Notes: generated by a model not told the origin, from the sequence alone. A stretch of 64,000 nucleotides of DNA from Zeugodacus cucurbitae (GCF_028554725.1 NC_071671.1:21761501-21825500), one strand, 5' to 3'; counted from the stretch's first letter, positions 1-13,010 are shown. Numbers and translations: made by a program.

Positions 1-1849
1 AGGTCTATGGGTAACCTATGTTTAGCTCTGGAAGTATTAAAACGGACTGCTCTTCTGACAAGATAATGTACATAATTAAAATGACTGATGAAGTCTCCAT
101 CGAGTTTGGTACTAATCTAGAGGTCTTCATCCAGTCCAAAGTAAATTTAGATGTTTCCAAACACTTGTAAGTTAATATCCCTATCAACGATCTCTGCTAT
201 TTTCCAGCGCAATGTACCACAAGTAAGCTGAAACCCTTGCCAAAATAAGAATAGATGAATTTAATAAATTCACTCTGAAAGCAAAGTTCCAAAAAAAGCC
301 TGCAAAGGGAAAAAATCGAAAAGCAAATTTAGCACTTTCACGACTGAAAGCCAATATATCTGCTCACATACTAAAGCTCCTATTTTCAATTTGACATGGT
401 AACCGCACAATTTATCCATTTTCCACCTAAACTACAGAATTTTAAAAACTTAAACTTTAAATTAAATGGCTCACAGTAAAATTCATTTCTCTACACTACG
501 ACACACACACAACCGCACCGATACAATGACGGCAATTCACATGCTTCTAACTTCAATTTGACTACACTGTAGTATGAAACAATCAGTTTTTTTGTTTATG
601 GTTTCATGTTTCTGTTGTTGCTTTCACTCACGTCACCAACCACAACAGCAATTTTCCATGCGGTTGTCTAAAGGCGTTGGCTTGACGCTGGCAAATATGA
701 CACACTTTTGACTTTTTTACGAAATTTCAATGTCCGGATTGCGGTGCGTCGCTCACATTTGCTGAAATTGCTTTCTAATAGCATTCGTATGTTGACAGCT
801 TTTCGCGGGACTGATTGGCTTGGTTTCTTCTGGTGGTAAATTGTGACGAACAGAGCTCACCTCACAAAATAGATTCAAAATTGCAGGAAATTCATCGTAT
901 CCAATTCAAATTCACTTGAAAAGAACTGAGTTCTGGTTAGAACCAAAAGAGACTCCGAAGATCCCTTCGAGCAGAATTACTTTGAGATCTAACAAGTCTT
1001 GTTCCATAACTGTAATTAGTGAGTCTGACATAGAACCCCAAGCAAGAGGACCGGGAACACCGGTTTAAGTAGTTAACAGGTGTTTCATAAGTTCATATAT
1101 TGCCTTAAAGTATATTTATACATCAGCTATTTTTTATGAGCTATTTTTGGTAATGCCATTAGGTTCTGCTGTACAAAACTGCATACCTTAGAGAACGAAG
1201 TATAAATTGTTTGTTCCTCTCTCTTGAGAACCCCTGTGTTTAGACGAAACAAGTCCGTTCCACAAGTTCATCATAAAAGTAAGTTCACTCCTGCCTGCTG
1301 TGCACCTCACACCATTATATCATTTTGTTAAGCGCTTTATATCTCGAATGCATTTGCCGCATTAAGGTTTCTTCGCGTGAAGAATTAAAAAGTAAAAGCA
1401 GAGCATTAAAATACGACCGACTGTTGGCATAAAAGGACGAACAAACACTTGAAGGAGAAGTGTCAGCAGCTCACCCATAAGTTGCATACAAGAAGCACAA
1501 TGAAAAAGTATGCTTGCGCATCACTGGGTTTCAACCTGCAGTGGATTTAAAAAGTTGGCGAGCAAGAGTGTTGGCCCGACAATGGCAAATTGCACCAGGA
1601 CCAATACAACAATAATGACTGCGTGTAGCAGGTTGTGTGAGTGCTTGAGCTTTCTTCTTCTAGCATTTATGCACATTTAACCATGTCGAAGGCGACATTA
1701 CTCACTCTTCTTCCCTTGAAATACTGCTTTGTTTGTGAATTTGAAAGTTGTTTGTTGAATTTAAGAATTATTTTGAAGTGAAAAGTTTATAAAAACTGGA
1801 TGGAAAAATGGAGTTTTAAAAGCAATAATGTAAATAGATATGAGTAAAA
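1..1849. other. Gene-poor DNA, nothing recognised
   Basis: No reading frame here resembles a protein I know; the only open stretches are under about 65 codons. Roughly 600-900 is less AT-rich than its surroundings and could be a promoter or untranslated exon, but nothing in the sequence decides it. Confidence 0.5.
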
Positions 1850-2100
1850 TATAAATATTATTTCGAATATAATATTTATGAGTTTGAATATGAATATATG
1901 TATAAGTATGAATATGAGTATGAGTATAAGCATGAATATGAGTATTAATATGAATATTACTTTAAGTACAATTACAAGTCTAAATATGAGTATATGTAGG
2001 ACTAGAAATTGAGTATAAGTATGAATATGAATATGATTATAAATACGAGAATGAATATGAATACGAATACGAATATAAATATCGTATCTATATAAATATG
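1850..2100. repeat. Degenerate TATGAR hexamer/dodecamer repeat
   Basis: About 250 bp is built from imperfect copies of TATGAA, TATGAG and TATAAG units, often alternating as 12-mers. It is low-complexity DNA with no convincing reading frame. Such arrays arise by replication slippage; no function is implied. Confidence 0.8.
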
Positions 2101-3908
2101 AGTCCCAGATTTAAATCCAGCACTTTCGAGACTATCTATTTCCAACAAAAAAAATATAATAAATATTAAAAGACAGCACAAACCAGGATTAACAATGATG
2201 ACAACGCGTAGGAGCAGCTCCCTAATAGGGCTAGCAACAACATAAGCTTACACAGAGGAAACCACAACAACTACACTCACATATTGTATATACAGAGCTG
2301 TAGTTGGAAAGGACGCACCAAACACGCGCTGCCACTTCAAAATTAATTAAAAACTAAAATCGGCTAAACAGCTAAAGCGTATTTGTAGAGTATATATGTA
2401 TGTTTGTAAATCAACAACAGCAAAGTGCGTAAGTACTGCTGTTGACTGCCACTGACTGTCCTGAAGTGTCGTTGACAAGGTCCACTCAAGTGGCATTCTA
2501 CCTGCCAAATGTGGCATAGTTTCTATTTGCTATATTTGTGCTTGTTGTTGCTATTATTGTTGGATATGCCTGTTTGACAATGACTGACTGATTGATTGAC
2601 TGTTTGCTTGCGTGAGTGGAAATTGTGTGCGTTGAATTGTCACGACGCCTACTCGCATTCAAAACCATACGCATTTGAACGAAATTGTTGAGCACGTAGG
2701 TGGTCCAATTTGAAATAGTGGCGTTGGTGGCAACAAGCGTTTGCCATATACGTCACATTATCACTTTCAATAAGACCATATGCTAACATATAAAGCTCAT
2801 TAATAATTGCGTCAAAAATTTTTACAAGCACACAGCGCTGATTTATTACGAGAAATACTAATAATATACTTATTATTACTTGTATTGATTACTAATTCAA
2901 AGTACCGTGTGTCCGCTGAAAGCACAAAAGTAAAAAATAATGAATAATATTTTAAATATAGTAGCATACTTTACAATTACTGATTACAAATACCTTAAAC
3001 AGAAAAGAATATTGGCAATAGCATATGGGAAATATATGGGCGTTGTAAGTAGTGAAACCTGAAAATTATATTACCATTACTTTAAATAATTACAAATCTA
3101 TAATATCAAATGTTTTTTCTATTTCGCCCATTTGCATTATATTTTGTGTAGAAATTGATGAGCGTAACTTCAATTAATTACTATGTTTTTGTATATTTAT
3201 TGAATATAATTATAACATTTATTATAGGTGCAAAAAGTAATGTGAAAATTAATGACTAATAATTATTTACGATTAATTAAGAATTTAGAATATTTCTTTT
3301 CTCAATTCTACCAAATTTTGAGCATGAAAAGGAAAATATTTATGACTGAAAAGTAATGGCTAATATTTTATTACAATAGCATTACCTCAATGAACTACTA
3401 ATTTAGCACACAATTAATTAAGATTACATACCGTAGTGGGATTGGATTCAGTGATTAAGTCTTGACTTCGCGCTTTTGGAAACTAGAAACTAAATTTCTA
3501 TGCAGTAAATTTCTAATTCTTACAAATACATTAAAGTAATTATTCTCCATTCTCTTCACAAGTAGCATTATATTAGAAACAATAAATTCATCCGCATTTC
3601 CTTCGACCATTTCTAACAGCTTGTAGTTTGGCAACTTTTTGGACTAAATTTCAAAATAATAAATTTATTTTGTTCTCAATTTTATTTATTTGCAATGGTT
3701 ATTAAGTGGGCTATCGATGGATGTAGGTATTATTATCAAAATATATTCAGTAAATATTTGAAAAAAATATAATATTGAAGTAAAAAGGAATTATCATTAC
3801 CATTACCAAAGAATTAAAAATTTCATAACAACTTTATGGCTTTACATATGTCATTAATTCAATTTACTTAACTTACTTCAACACATTTGTATAATATCTT
3901 TAAAATTC
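2101..3908. other. AT-rich DNA without recognisable genes
   Basis: Two short overlapping open frames lie on the minus strand around 2498-2831, but they show no domain, no repeat and no typical coding bias. I see nothing else in this stretch. Confidence 0.5.
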
Positions 3909-3994
3909 TTAAGCTCTAAGGTTATATACAGTTAGAATTTTCAAGAAATCGATTTTTTTTTATTTCATTTTCTTAATGTACATATATTTAAGAA

Positions 3995-4800
3995 CTAGCT
4001 GATCCCGCAGTCGTTGCCCTGCGTGAAATTAAAAGAATAATAAGTTGAATTGATATTGTATTGAAAAGCATTTATTTGCGATTTTTCTACATTTTTTCAA
4101 TGTAACGCAGCTTGATAAACAACTTTTTTGTTTTTTTTTTTCTACCGGTGCGTAAATGTGAAATGGTTTTACAACTCGTGAACACTCAAAACATTTCATT
4201 AGAAGTATTAACCGGAATTTGCCCATTTCCAATTCCTTGAAGATCTTCTGCGGTGCTATCTTGTTGCAGAAACACTCGCATATTCTTGGTCAATCGTATG
4301 GTTTTCACGAGTCGCCACAAATACGATGACTTGAGAGATGCGTTCAATTCGTCCGCCACTGTTGATTTCGAAATAACAGTAAGTGTTTGTCATAATTCGC
4401 CTGATAACAGGAGCACTACGCCACCAAAGCGACAATTATTATTCCACAGATCTTTCATAACTGATTGCTTTGAAATGACAAACAGGTTTTTCATTGATTT
4501 GCATGTTTAACGGAAGCTTCAGTACCGTATGTGCCTTTTTTCCAACTTCTAGTAGTGTTGCACAAATTCCAGTAGATGCGAGAGCCAACACAATTCCATT
4601 TTGAGATCGTATTTTTGCCAGTTCCGCCGAGCGCATCAAATAGTCCACGCATCAAATAGTAATGGAACATTTCTTGAAGTTGTTGTTCCAAAATTATTCT
4701 GTCGTATGCACGCTCACATTCCAATGTGCGATTCAGTACATTTCTGATTTGACGATTTGGCGCTGACATATGAATTTCAGTCAAAAGTTTGCCACTTTCA
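3995..4800 (-). mobile_element. Helitron 3' end with decayed PIF1-like helicase
   Basis: Read on the minus strand, broken frames between 4790 and about 4205 match the Helitron PIF1 helicase. A GGTGK Walker A segment lies near 4640, followed by the family stretch IRSQNGIVLALAS and then by KLPLNMQINEKPVCH (4439-4648). Downstream is the GNGQIPV-type motif near 4210. Frameshifts and stops disrupt the frame, and residues before and after Walker A have been lost. The 3' end is textbook Helitron: a CGCAG/CTGCG hairpin with an 8-nt loop (4023 down to 4006), a 7-nt spacer, then CTAG at 3998-3995 followed by T. The Rep domain and 5' end are absent, so this is a dead, 5'-truncated copy. Confidence 0.85.
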
Positions 4801-4890
4801 TATCGTTCCGGTGAATGTTTTCAACATTACTCGAATACGGCTAGACCGATTAGTCTCAAATTTTAACACGACCTTCTTAAATATATTTTT

Positions 4891-5045
4891 TAGTAATTAA
4901 TCGAAGATTTTTTTTCTCCGATAAATATTTTTTTTTATAAACAATTTAAGGCCGAAATTTCGGAGAAGACCACTTTTTTTTTTTTTTGAGAAACCGCCAT
5001 TTTGTCAAAAAATTTTACTTTGCTTATTCCTTCGATTAATTACTA
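4891..5045. repeat. 16-bp perfect inverted repeat around a T-rich spacer
   Basis: TAGTAATTAATCGAAG at 4891-4906 recurs as its exact reverse complement at 5030-5045. The spacer contains a 12-bp palindrome (CCGAAATTTCGG) and long T runs. This could be a small foldback inside the larger TIR element or a separate tiny MITE. Confidence 0.6.
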
Positions 5046-5324
5046 GATTTAACATTATTTTAACGAAATCTGTTTGGTTTTTTAATTTCAAATGATCCAG
5101 TTCCGAAATATAGTGGTCACCGCAAAACGTCTTTTTTGAGAGGAGCTCCTGGATATCAGCTCTTTTTCAAATACATATTTTTACTAGTACTAAGTCTTAA
5201 AATACAGTTAAAAGATACCATAATATGTGTATAAATTTTTGGATCAATAAAATAAAAAGTTTTCTCAGAAAAAATTCTGGAAAATTCACTTTTTTCGGCC
5301 GTCTAACTGTATATAACCCCTTAA

Positions 5325-8310
5325 GAAGCTAACAGTCTTCACTGCACAATTCTTCTGCAGTACAGTATATGTAAAGCGGTTCATAAAACAATTCATATGC
5401 GCCACACTCATACCTACAAAGCATATGCTGCTTAGCTGCGTAACTAGTGGCAAAACATGTTTGTAATTAAATTCTTGTAATTAATTAAGCATGTAGACTG
5501 GTGTGTTTAACATTTAAGCATTAATTTTGTAAACATAATTACAAACGAAATTTAGTTACGCATACGCCTAGGAGCCCTTGTAATTTGGTTGTTAAAGCGA
5601 TTATTATTTATTGAATAGATCGCTAGCTAATTGTTAAGAAATTGCGGAATTTAAGGTTTCATGACTCAATTGCTTGATGTAAAAAGAGCGAGTTCAGTTG
5701 GTCGAACCTGGAGATATTCATCCACACAATATTAAAGGTAATCGTTAACGATAAACTGGTATAGTTCGAAGAATTAGTTATCGATATCTGATATTAAACA
5801 TTCGGTGTTATCCAGCCTGATAAACATACAAGCTTTTATTTATATTAGAGGTACTTCCATAAAGGTGTTTAAGTCCATTTAATGATAAGTAGCATGTAGG
5901 ATACACCAGCAAACTTCAAAGTATTGGTTATCGTTTGTCATCTCTAACGGTATACATACATCCTCAAGAGGTTTTGAGTTTTTAGTCATAGTTCACTTCA
6001 TTTTAGTTTTAGTTCTAGTTTTTTATAAAAACTACAACCTTCGATGTGAACAATAAGAAAACAGCCTATCTACACCGTAAACCACTCAACCGTATCTCAA
6101 TAATTTAATACAAAGTCAAGCAAAAGTTAATTGAAGTCTTAAGATAACGGTAGCAGCATTGCCTGCCATTATTTATTTAGGAAAAGCAAAGCCACCTAAA
6201 GTTATGTGCCTACACTCAAAATTAGTGGGTGGTAAATGAAGGATAAGATACAGTTCAGATGATAAGTGAGGTTAGTAGAAGGCGGTTAAGCATTAAATGG
6301 CGTCGCAAGTTGCAGAGGATAGCGTGGTAGTAAAGTCAAAAGTTGTCAACGAAAACGTATGTGCTTAACTAAATTGTGGATGTTTGCAAATATTTTTTGT
6401 TGGATGTGAAAGCCACGGGGTTCAAATCTGTTAGAATCTACATCTATATTCAATTAAAGACCTCCATTTTTCGATTTTTGGATTTTTAAACACCACATTC
6501 AGGAACCAGTCCAAAAAGCAACGGTTCATAGCACTTGCTTTCATATATGTACCAATCCTTTCCACCTAAACGCATATGTGCCACAAATCCACCACTTTAG
6601 TTACTCCGCACATCATCTCCGTCAACCACGACGCATAATTATATTTAATTTAAAACGCCAACATAAAGTAAACACTGCGAGTGCGCATCACAACTTTACA
6701 AATTAATAATGACTTATGTCGTCTCTATGCGGCAACATTGAAATATGAAAGCTCAAGTATCTGCTTCAAGCCAAGTAACTGTCAGTCAAGACGTAAAGCT
6801 TTTGGATGTTATTACACGCAGTAGATACCTCATTTGGCGGCACTGACGGCCTCCGGAGTTTACTTTGATTTTCTCTCGACTTCTACTTCAGTGAGTAACT
6901 CTCCCCTATGGCTATAAACTGCAAATGATAATGTCATAAATTTCAAACTTAACATTGTTGTTGCAAGAGTTTAGATTTGAGACAGATGTTGTAAGAAGTA
7001 TGATTTATTTAAAAAAAATATTGGGGAGTTTCATAAAGTTTCTCAGATCTTAAGAAAGTAGTTTATATTCGTCAAAACGACCAATTTAGACGAAGTCTTC
7101 TACTGACTCAAATTTTAATTGCTCATGACTAATGTAAGAGTGTATCAAGATGTTCGAATGCACTCCTAATTGAACAATAAGATTATTTCAGCTATCGAAT
7201 TCTTAACTGTTCTCAATTTATCGTATATTTACTCAATTAACTAATTGAACAATTAGTATTTATTATACAGCTGAATTTTTATTTTTGAATTTTAATTGCG
7301 TTGTGGATGGGAACAGTGTAAAAATGCTTAATTTTTAGCGCTTTTTACAAATGTATGGAAAACTCTTCCTTAGATTTGGGTGCAAAGCACAAAAGTGCAA
7401 GAAAAAAGTAAAGTTATAAAAAAATATATCTCTTTCGAACAATAAATCATTTCGGCTAAACTATGCATTTTCACTTTCTGTTTTTCAGCAAAGAATTACC
7501 TGAACTGTGATTTTTTACCACACAAATCGTATATTCTACCGCTTGGGATAAGAAAGGCTTAAAAGTAGTATGACGTAGTATTTGGGAAAAAAGTATTGAC
7601 TACTCAATGAAGAATTTATAACCTAATCCTCTTCTACTGCACTTGCTATTTTACTCTGTGATTATGAGACTATATGCACATTACTGGGCCTCATCCTATA
7701 CAAATACTTACATTTCTAGGCGTACTTTGCGACGCCGTGCTGATTCGTACGTGTTCATGGCGCTTGTCACGTTCGAAGCATTTGTTGCAACAAAAAACTC
7801 TTGCTCACTTGTTAACGGTAATTACATTGTCATTTGACGTTGATGTCTTTAGTGCATACGCTTTTATTTTCACTTTTATTAACTTGTTATTTACCTTTCA
7901 CCTTTTTTTACAAAAATTTGTGAAAGCGTTTAATTCTGCCTTTTTGGGCGTAATGCCGTGCAATATTGCAATTCATTCACATTTTTTTTTTTATTTTGTA
8001 CAAACTTTCATTCGTATTAAAAACCAGAACTATTTATGCTAATGCTTCCATTTATTCTCACATTTTGTCGCTGTTTTACGTGTGAAATATATTGAGAATA
8101 CGTGCTTTAATTGAAGATGTTAATCTTAAATGTGAGAAATTTCAATGAATTGAGTGAAGAAAATTTCTGAAAATGGAGTATGTTTTATAAGTAAAAATTA
8201 ATTCCAATTTTTTATTAAATATTTTGCGCTTTAAAACAAAAAATATGAATATATGTAAACATCTTAAAAGGGTTAGAATAAAATTAAATATTGTATAAAT
8301 AAAAAATGTT
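5325..8310. other. Gene-poor, AT-rich DNA
   Basis: No gene recognised. Overlapping open frames at 7643-8042 have no start context, domain or homology that I know. A few TATCGATA-type motifs occur near 5740-5790. Nothing else stands out. Confidence 0.5.
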
Positions 8311-9970
8311 GGTAACCCTGTTTTCATAAAAATCACTATTAAAATACAGTGGAACTTCCATAACTCAAACTTCTTTAACTCGAAGTTCTCCATAACTCGA
8401 ACTCTTGAATAGGCAATAGAAGTGAAATTTCATATAAATTTCCTTCTAAAAATCGAACTTTTCGACCAGGGCTTAATACAAAATTTAAAATTGTACATCG
8501 AGGCAGAAATTTAAAAAAGCCTCTCTATATTGTAAGGAGGCGAACATAAAATATGATATTACACTTATGAAATCATATAACAAAGGCATGGGATACAGAC
8601 GTTAAGAGCCAAACAATAGTAAACTGCAACAAACGAAATTAGAGAATTTATGTTTTAAGGTTATATACATAAAACTTTTTGTGAAGTAAATAAATAAAAC
8701 TGTGTAAAAATCTAAATTTTACAGTTTTTTGAAAAATTGTGAGTTGTAATGAAAATTCTATAACTCGAAGTCTCTCCAACTCGAAGTTTTTTGTGTGGAT
8801 TATGTTGATTCGAGTTAGAGAAGTTCCACTGTATATAGCTTCAAAAGTACGTTAGTCATTTTCCAAACAATATTTTATTGTTTTTTTAAATATATTTTTA
8901 AAAATGAAATAAGTAAAATCTAATAAAAAAGATGGTAACCCTGAAAAAAATATTTTCATATAACAAATTCTTTTTAAGCATTTTTTGTTATTCATTTAAA
9001 AAAAATTTCATATACATACTGTTAGTAATATTCCAGATAGGTGGTAACTCTTCTCTGAATCATATCAACAATGCTATATTTCGCTGAATTTAAACTCTAG
9101 AGACAGATACATGTACGTAACTCATATTTTTATTATATCTTTTAATAATATTATTCAATCCATTGGCAACCCTGTACATAAATAAGAAAACTCTTCACTA
9201 CCTCAGCAAGGGTTGCAAGTTACCTTAATGACCCTATTTTTCATATTTTTCCTAATATTATCAAAGAGACTGAGTAGTGTTGCCAATTAACTGCTAAGGA
9301 ATATGAAACAAGGGTAATGACAAAAATATCAGAGTTGCCACTTATATAAAATAAGATATTTAATTAAATTCTTTACCAAAATATATTTAATAATTATTTT
9401 ATTGGAAAATTATGTAATTTTAAAACCAAATAATTTCAATAATATTATCATATTATCTAAATGAAAATATACAAATTTTAGCTTAAATAAAATTTAAATT
9501 GAAGAAACTCATATGAATTTATTAATACTGTTATCAGAGGAAACTTGGATGTTTTGCTAAAATATAAGTGGGAAATAAATTTATTTATTGTAAATGACTG
9601 TTTGTTTAGAGTTGTCATATAGTAAGTAAAATTGTGAATTAATTTGAGTAATAAATAACTGAAATAAAATCTGGACCATTTTATTAAATTGTTATTAGTT
9701 ATTAAAATAAAAAATTTCAAGAACAATTTTAGAAGTATATTTTAACGGCGTTGCCACCTACCACTAATATTTATTTCAATTTACATGAAATTATGGTTAT
9801 AAATTATTTTTTAATACAAATGTTTAATAACGCTATTATGAAGAGAGTTTGGTTTACAGTGCTGCCACCTAATTACATAACAGTAAATTATAGGTACTCT
9901 ACAAAAATTCAAGTTGGAATTTCGTTTAATTATAATCTTACATATATTTAAGATACAAGTGTTGCCACCT
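8311..9970. repeat. Dispersed GGTTGCCACC-type motif array
   Basis: A short GC-rich motif recurs in very AT-rich DNA. In one orientation (GGTAACCCTG, GGCAACCCTG) it lies at 8311, 8934, 9043 and 9165. In the other (GTTGCC, GTTGCCACCT) it lies at about 9211, 9277, 9333, 9748, 9859 and 9959. The last three copies are about 100-110 bp apart, which suggests an old, degenerate tandem array or satellite with an orientation switch near 9200. It is interrupted by the MITE at 8347-8831. Confidence 0.5.
8347..8831. mobile_element. 485-bp TA-flanked MITE (pogo/Tc1-like)
   Basis: The element begins CAGTGGAACTTC and ends with the reverse complement GAAGTTCCACTG, giving inverted ends that continue with mismatches through an AACTCGAA motif. 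It is flanked by TA on both sides (8345-8346 and 8832-8833), the duplication expected for the Tc1/mariner/pogo superfamily. The interior is AT-rich, repeats the AACTCGAA motif and has no transposase, so it is non-autonomous. A partial relative lies at 57216. Confidence 0.8.
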
Positions 9971-11008
9971 AATTTTTCATAATACTTAAATATATTATAT
10001 ATTATGTTAAATGCCTAAAAACCCGCTAAGTGCTTATCAAATTACGAAAACTCGAACCACCAAAAAATTACTCGAAATAACGACAAAAATATGAGTTATA
10101 CCGGAAACATTCACTTTACACGTCTGAACAAATGAGCAAAAAACAGGCATTACAATCCGTTATGCTTTTCATTTCATAATGCCATAGCATAATACCACGC
10201 GCCGTACCGACAACCGCACCCAACTTAACGATATTATGGCAAGCGCAGCGGTGAAATATAAAAGCTCTCACTCACATAACTGTATATGCTGATGTGTGTT
10301 TGTATGTTTGTAAGCACGCCTGTTCTGTGGGGAATCGATAAAAATAAAAGCATATTTACAGGCGAATAACCACAGACGAGCAGCAAATCGGCGACGCGCT
10401 TAAATTCTAGCCAACACACACATACACACACGCACTAGGTATGCGCTTATGCGCCACAAAGTATGCAACAATTACGAGCATTATTATTGTTGGCAACTCA
10501 TAGTTGCCTGAATGGCAAACTAACGGAAAATTCGCTGCTTAAAGTTAGATGCGTTTATGTGGAAGTATGTATGTGTTTACTAGTCATGTAGGGCTGAGCT
10601 TTTCTCTACCGTTATTTTTTTACCTTCACTGCATTACCCACTTTTGCTTCGCTGCTATCGTGCTTTATAGTCTCAAGGCATTGATTAGGGCGAAGCTCTC
10701 GCTTGACTGCTAGTGGCCATGCTCAAGTGCCGTCTGAGGGGATTAATAAATTAAAATTGCACAGCAGCGTGTATTATGTGTGCTTTGGTTGTACTACAAT
10801 GCGTTAAAGGAAGTCTCTGTTATTATGAGGGCATGTCCAAATTGAATGAGTGGCAATTATGTGCCTTTTGCTCTTTATTAAATACATAGAATGAATTTAC
10901 CGCAAGTCAGAGGGTCATTTCTCTTTTACGTCTGTGGTCACGTTTCTTTTAAGCCTCGATATAAGTAAATGTTAGCTCTATTTAACAGTGAATTTATATA
11001 GCAAAATT
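9971..11008. other. No gene recognised
   Basis: Between the GTTGCC array and the ATCGAT cluster there is a moderately GC-richer stretch (about 10180-10800) with no coding signature that I can support. A CA-rich microsatellite lies near 10415-10435. Confidence 0.5.
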
Positions 11009-11617
11009 ATCGATTTTTTGATAACATATCAACATAGGCATACAATTAATTTTTCAAACCAGGTTTTATTAATACTAATATCCTAGATATTAATGAGAGA
11101 TTTTTAAATTATCGATAACACTACATCGATACATTGATTCCATTATTTCAATCGAATTTAATCGTTTTATTTAAAAAATGTTTTTTAAAAGGTACAATAG
11201 TTTATTATAAATGTTATCGATTTTTTTAGATCATAAAAAATAAATTTCTGTCAAATTATCATAATAGTTTATTTGTAATCGATAAATTTTGTTTAAATTG
11301 TCCAAGAATGGACAAAATTAAACAAATATATATTTAAAAATCCGAATAAAATTACATTTAAATACTTAAACAAATAATATTTTGTTATCGATAACTTCTT
11401 AACAAAATTTCGAATATTATAACTAAAATGGAAGAGTAATAAATTAAAAAAAAACCTTTAATTGATAACTTTCAATTAAATAATATCGATTTTATGCTGA
11501 TTTCATTTTTAATCGATAATAGAGTACTACTTCAAGTTTCACAGATGTGTATGAAATATTGTGACTTTAACAATAACAAAACGATATTGACTAATTTCGA
11601 ATGTCGATTTTAATCGA
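11009..11617. promoter_or_regulatory. ATCGAT/TATCGATA motif cluster
   Basis: Nine ATCGAT hexamers begin at 11009, 11111, 11125, 11216, 11278, 11387, 11485, 11512 and 11612, several in the longer TTATCGATAA form. A given hexamer is expected far less than once in this length. In flies TATCGATA is the DREF site and CGATA the BEAF-32 site, so a boundary or promoter-proximal element is possible. The spacing near 100 bp also fits a decayed tandem repeat. No adjacent gene is visible, so the regulatory reading is tentative. Confidence 0.35.
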
Positions 11618-11803
11618 TTTATGACTGTCGTTTCTAGCAAAACCTTTCGCTCAGAAATATTACGACCAAAATACAACTTCAGTCAAAAGCTTTAAAAGAA
11701 TTTTAATATTTCTTCATAATTATTTATTTCTATTAAACCACACAAGTCAATTCAGTATCGAATATTTTGCTGTTTTACTTATCTCATCCAAAAACTCATA
11801 TGT

Positions 11804-13010
11804 AACAAGTAAGGAAGGGCTAAGTTCGGGTGTAACCGAACATTTTATACTCTCGCAATTTATTAATTTAACTTAATTAATATTATATAATACACAATTT
11901 GACCTACATATTCGTCATATATATTGTATAAAGTCCATTCAAAGTTGGAAACCCTAATATTAGTTTAGAAGCACCGAGGTCCTCATGTTCGATATATGGG
12001 GCCTTGAAAACCTATGGTCCGATTTCGGCGATTTTTAAAACTGGGCTGCCACACTATATATACAGTATTTGTGCAAAGTTTTGCACCGATATCTTCACTA
12101 GTGCTTACTTTATATATTGTAAAGTAAACGATTCACATCATCTTCTAAGTTCTGGTATATAGGAAGTAGGCGTGGTTGTGAAGCGCTTTGGCCAATTTTC
12201 TCAACATATTATTGGGAGGTAAGGAAACTATTACAAACCAAGTTTCATTGAAATCGGTCAAGTAGTTCCTGAGATATGGTTTTTGACCCATAAGTGGGCG
12301 ACGCCACGCCCATTTTCCATTTTGTAAAAAAAATCTGAGTGCAGCTTCCATCTGCCATTTCTTATGTGAAATTTAGTGTTTCTGACGTTTTTCGTTAGTG
12401 AGTTAACCCACTTTTAGTAATTTTCAACCTAACCTTTGTATGGGAGGTGGGCGTGGTTATTATCCGATTTCTTTCATTTTTGGACTGTATTAAGAAGTAG
12501 CTGAAAAAAATGACTTGAGAAAGTTTGGTTTATATAGCTTCATTGGTTTGCGAGATATATATAAATAACCGATTTGGGGCCGGGGCCACGCCCACTTCAC
12601 CAAAAAAATTACATCCAAATATGCCCCTTCCTGGTGCGATCCTTTATTCCAAATTTTACTATTATAACTTTATTTATGGCTTAGTTATGACACTTTATAT
12701 GTTTTTGGTTTTCGCCATTTTGTGGGCGTGGCAGTGGACCGATTTTGCCAAGGAACATGTGTTCCAAGTTTCATTAAGATATCTCAATTTTTACTCAAGT
12801 TACAGCGTGCACGGACGGACGGACGGACAGACGGACAGACGGACAGACGGACAGACGGACGGACAGACATCCGGATTTCAACTCCACTCGTCATCCTGAT
12901 CAGTTATATATATATAACCCCATATCTAACTCTTTTATTTCTTGGTGACACAAACAACCGTTATGTGAACAAAACTGTGATACTCTGTGCAACAGGTTGC
13001 GAGAGTATAA
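11804..13010 (+). mobile_element. HINE/DINE-like non-autonomous element, copy 1
   Basis: It begins AACAAGTAAGGAAGGGCTAA, followed by the hairpin TTCGGGTGTAACCGAA and then ATTTTATACTCTCGCAA. It ends with GCGAGAGTATAA, so it has subterminal inverted CTCTCGCAA/TTGCGAGAG blocks. A GACGGACA microsatellite lies near the 3' side and no transposase is encoded. This layout (subterminal inverted repeats plus an internal GTCY microsatellite) is that of Helentron-associated HINE/DINE-1 elements of flies; the assignment is inference. Three related copies are at 42746-44101, 44322-45104 and 57047-57928. Confidence 0.65.
12811..12868. repeat. GACGGACA/GACAGACG microsatellite
   Basis: About 58 bp of alternating GGAC and AGAC tetramers inside the HINE-like element. 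The same position holds shorter versions in copies 2 and 3, so the tract belongs to the element. Confidence 0.85.

Larger units (their letters stand above)
3909..5324. mobile_element. TIR element (MITE-like) interrupted by a Helitron end
   Basis: A perfect 17-bp inverted repeat, GGTTATATACAGTTAGA, lies at 3920-3936 and, reverse-complemented, at 5302-5318. TTAA tetranucleotides sit just outside both copies (3909-3912 and 5321-5324), as expected for a piggyBac-like duplication, but TTAA is common in such DNA and the bases between TTAA and the repeat differ on the two sides. About 84 bp of element remain on the left, then a Helitron fragment, then about 500 bp of element on the right. No transposase is visible. 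The outer ends are inferred by eye. Confidence 0.6.

Noticed and set aside
7643..8042. Overlapping plus-strand frames of 64 and 122 codons
   Set aside because: Composed of Phe/Leu/Ile-rich AT-driven codons resembling a membrane protein only by composition; no family match and no splice support.
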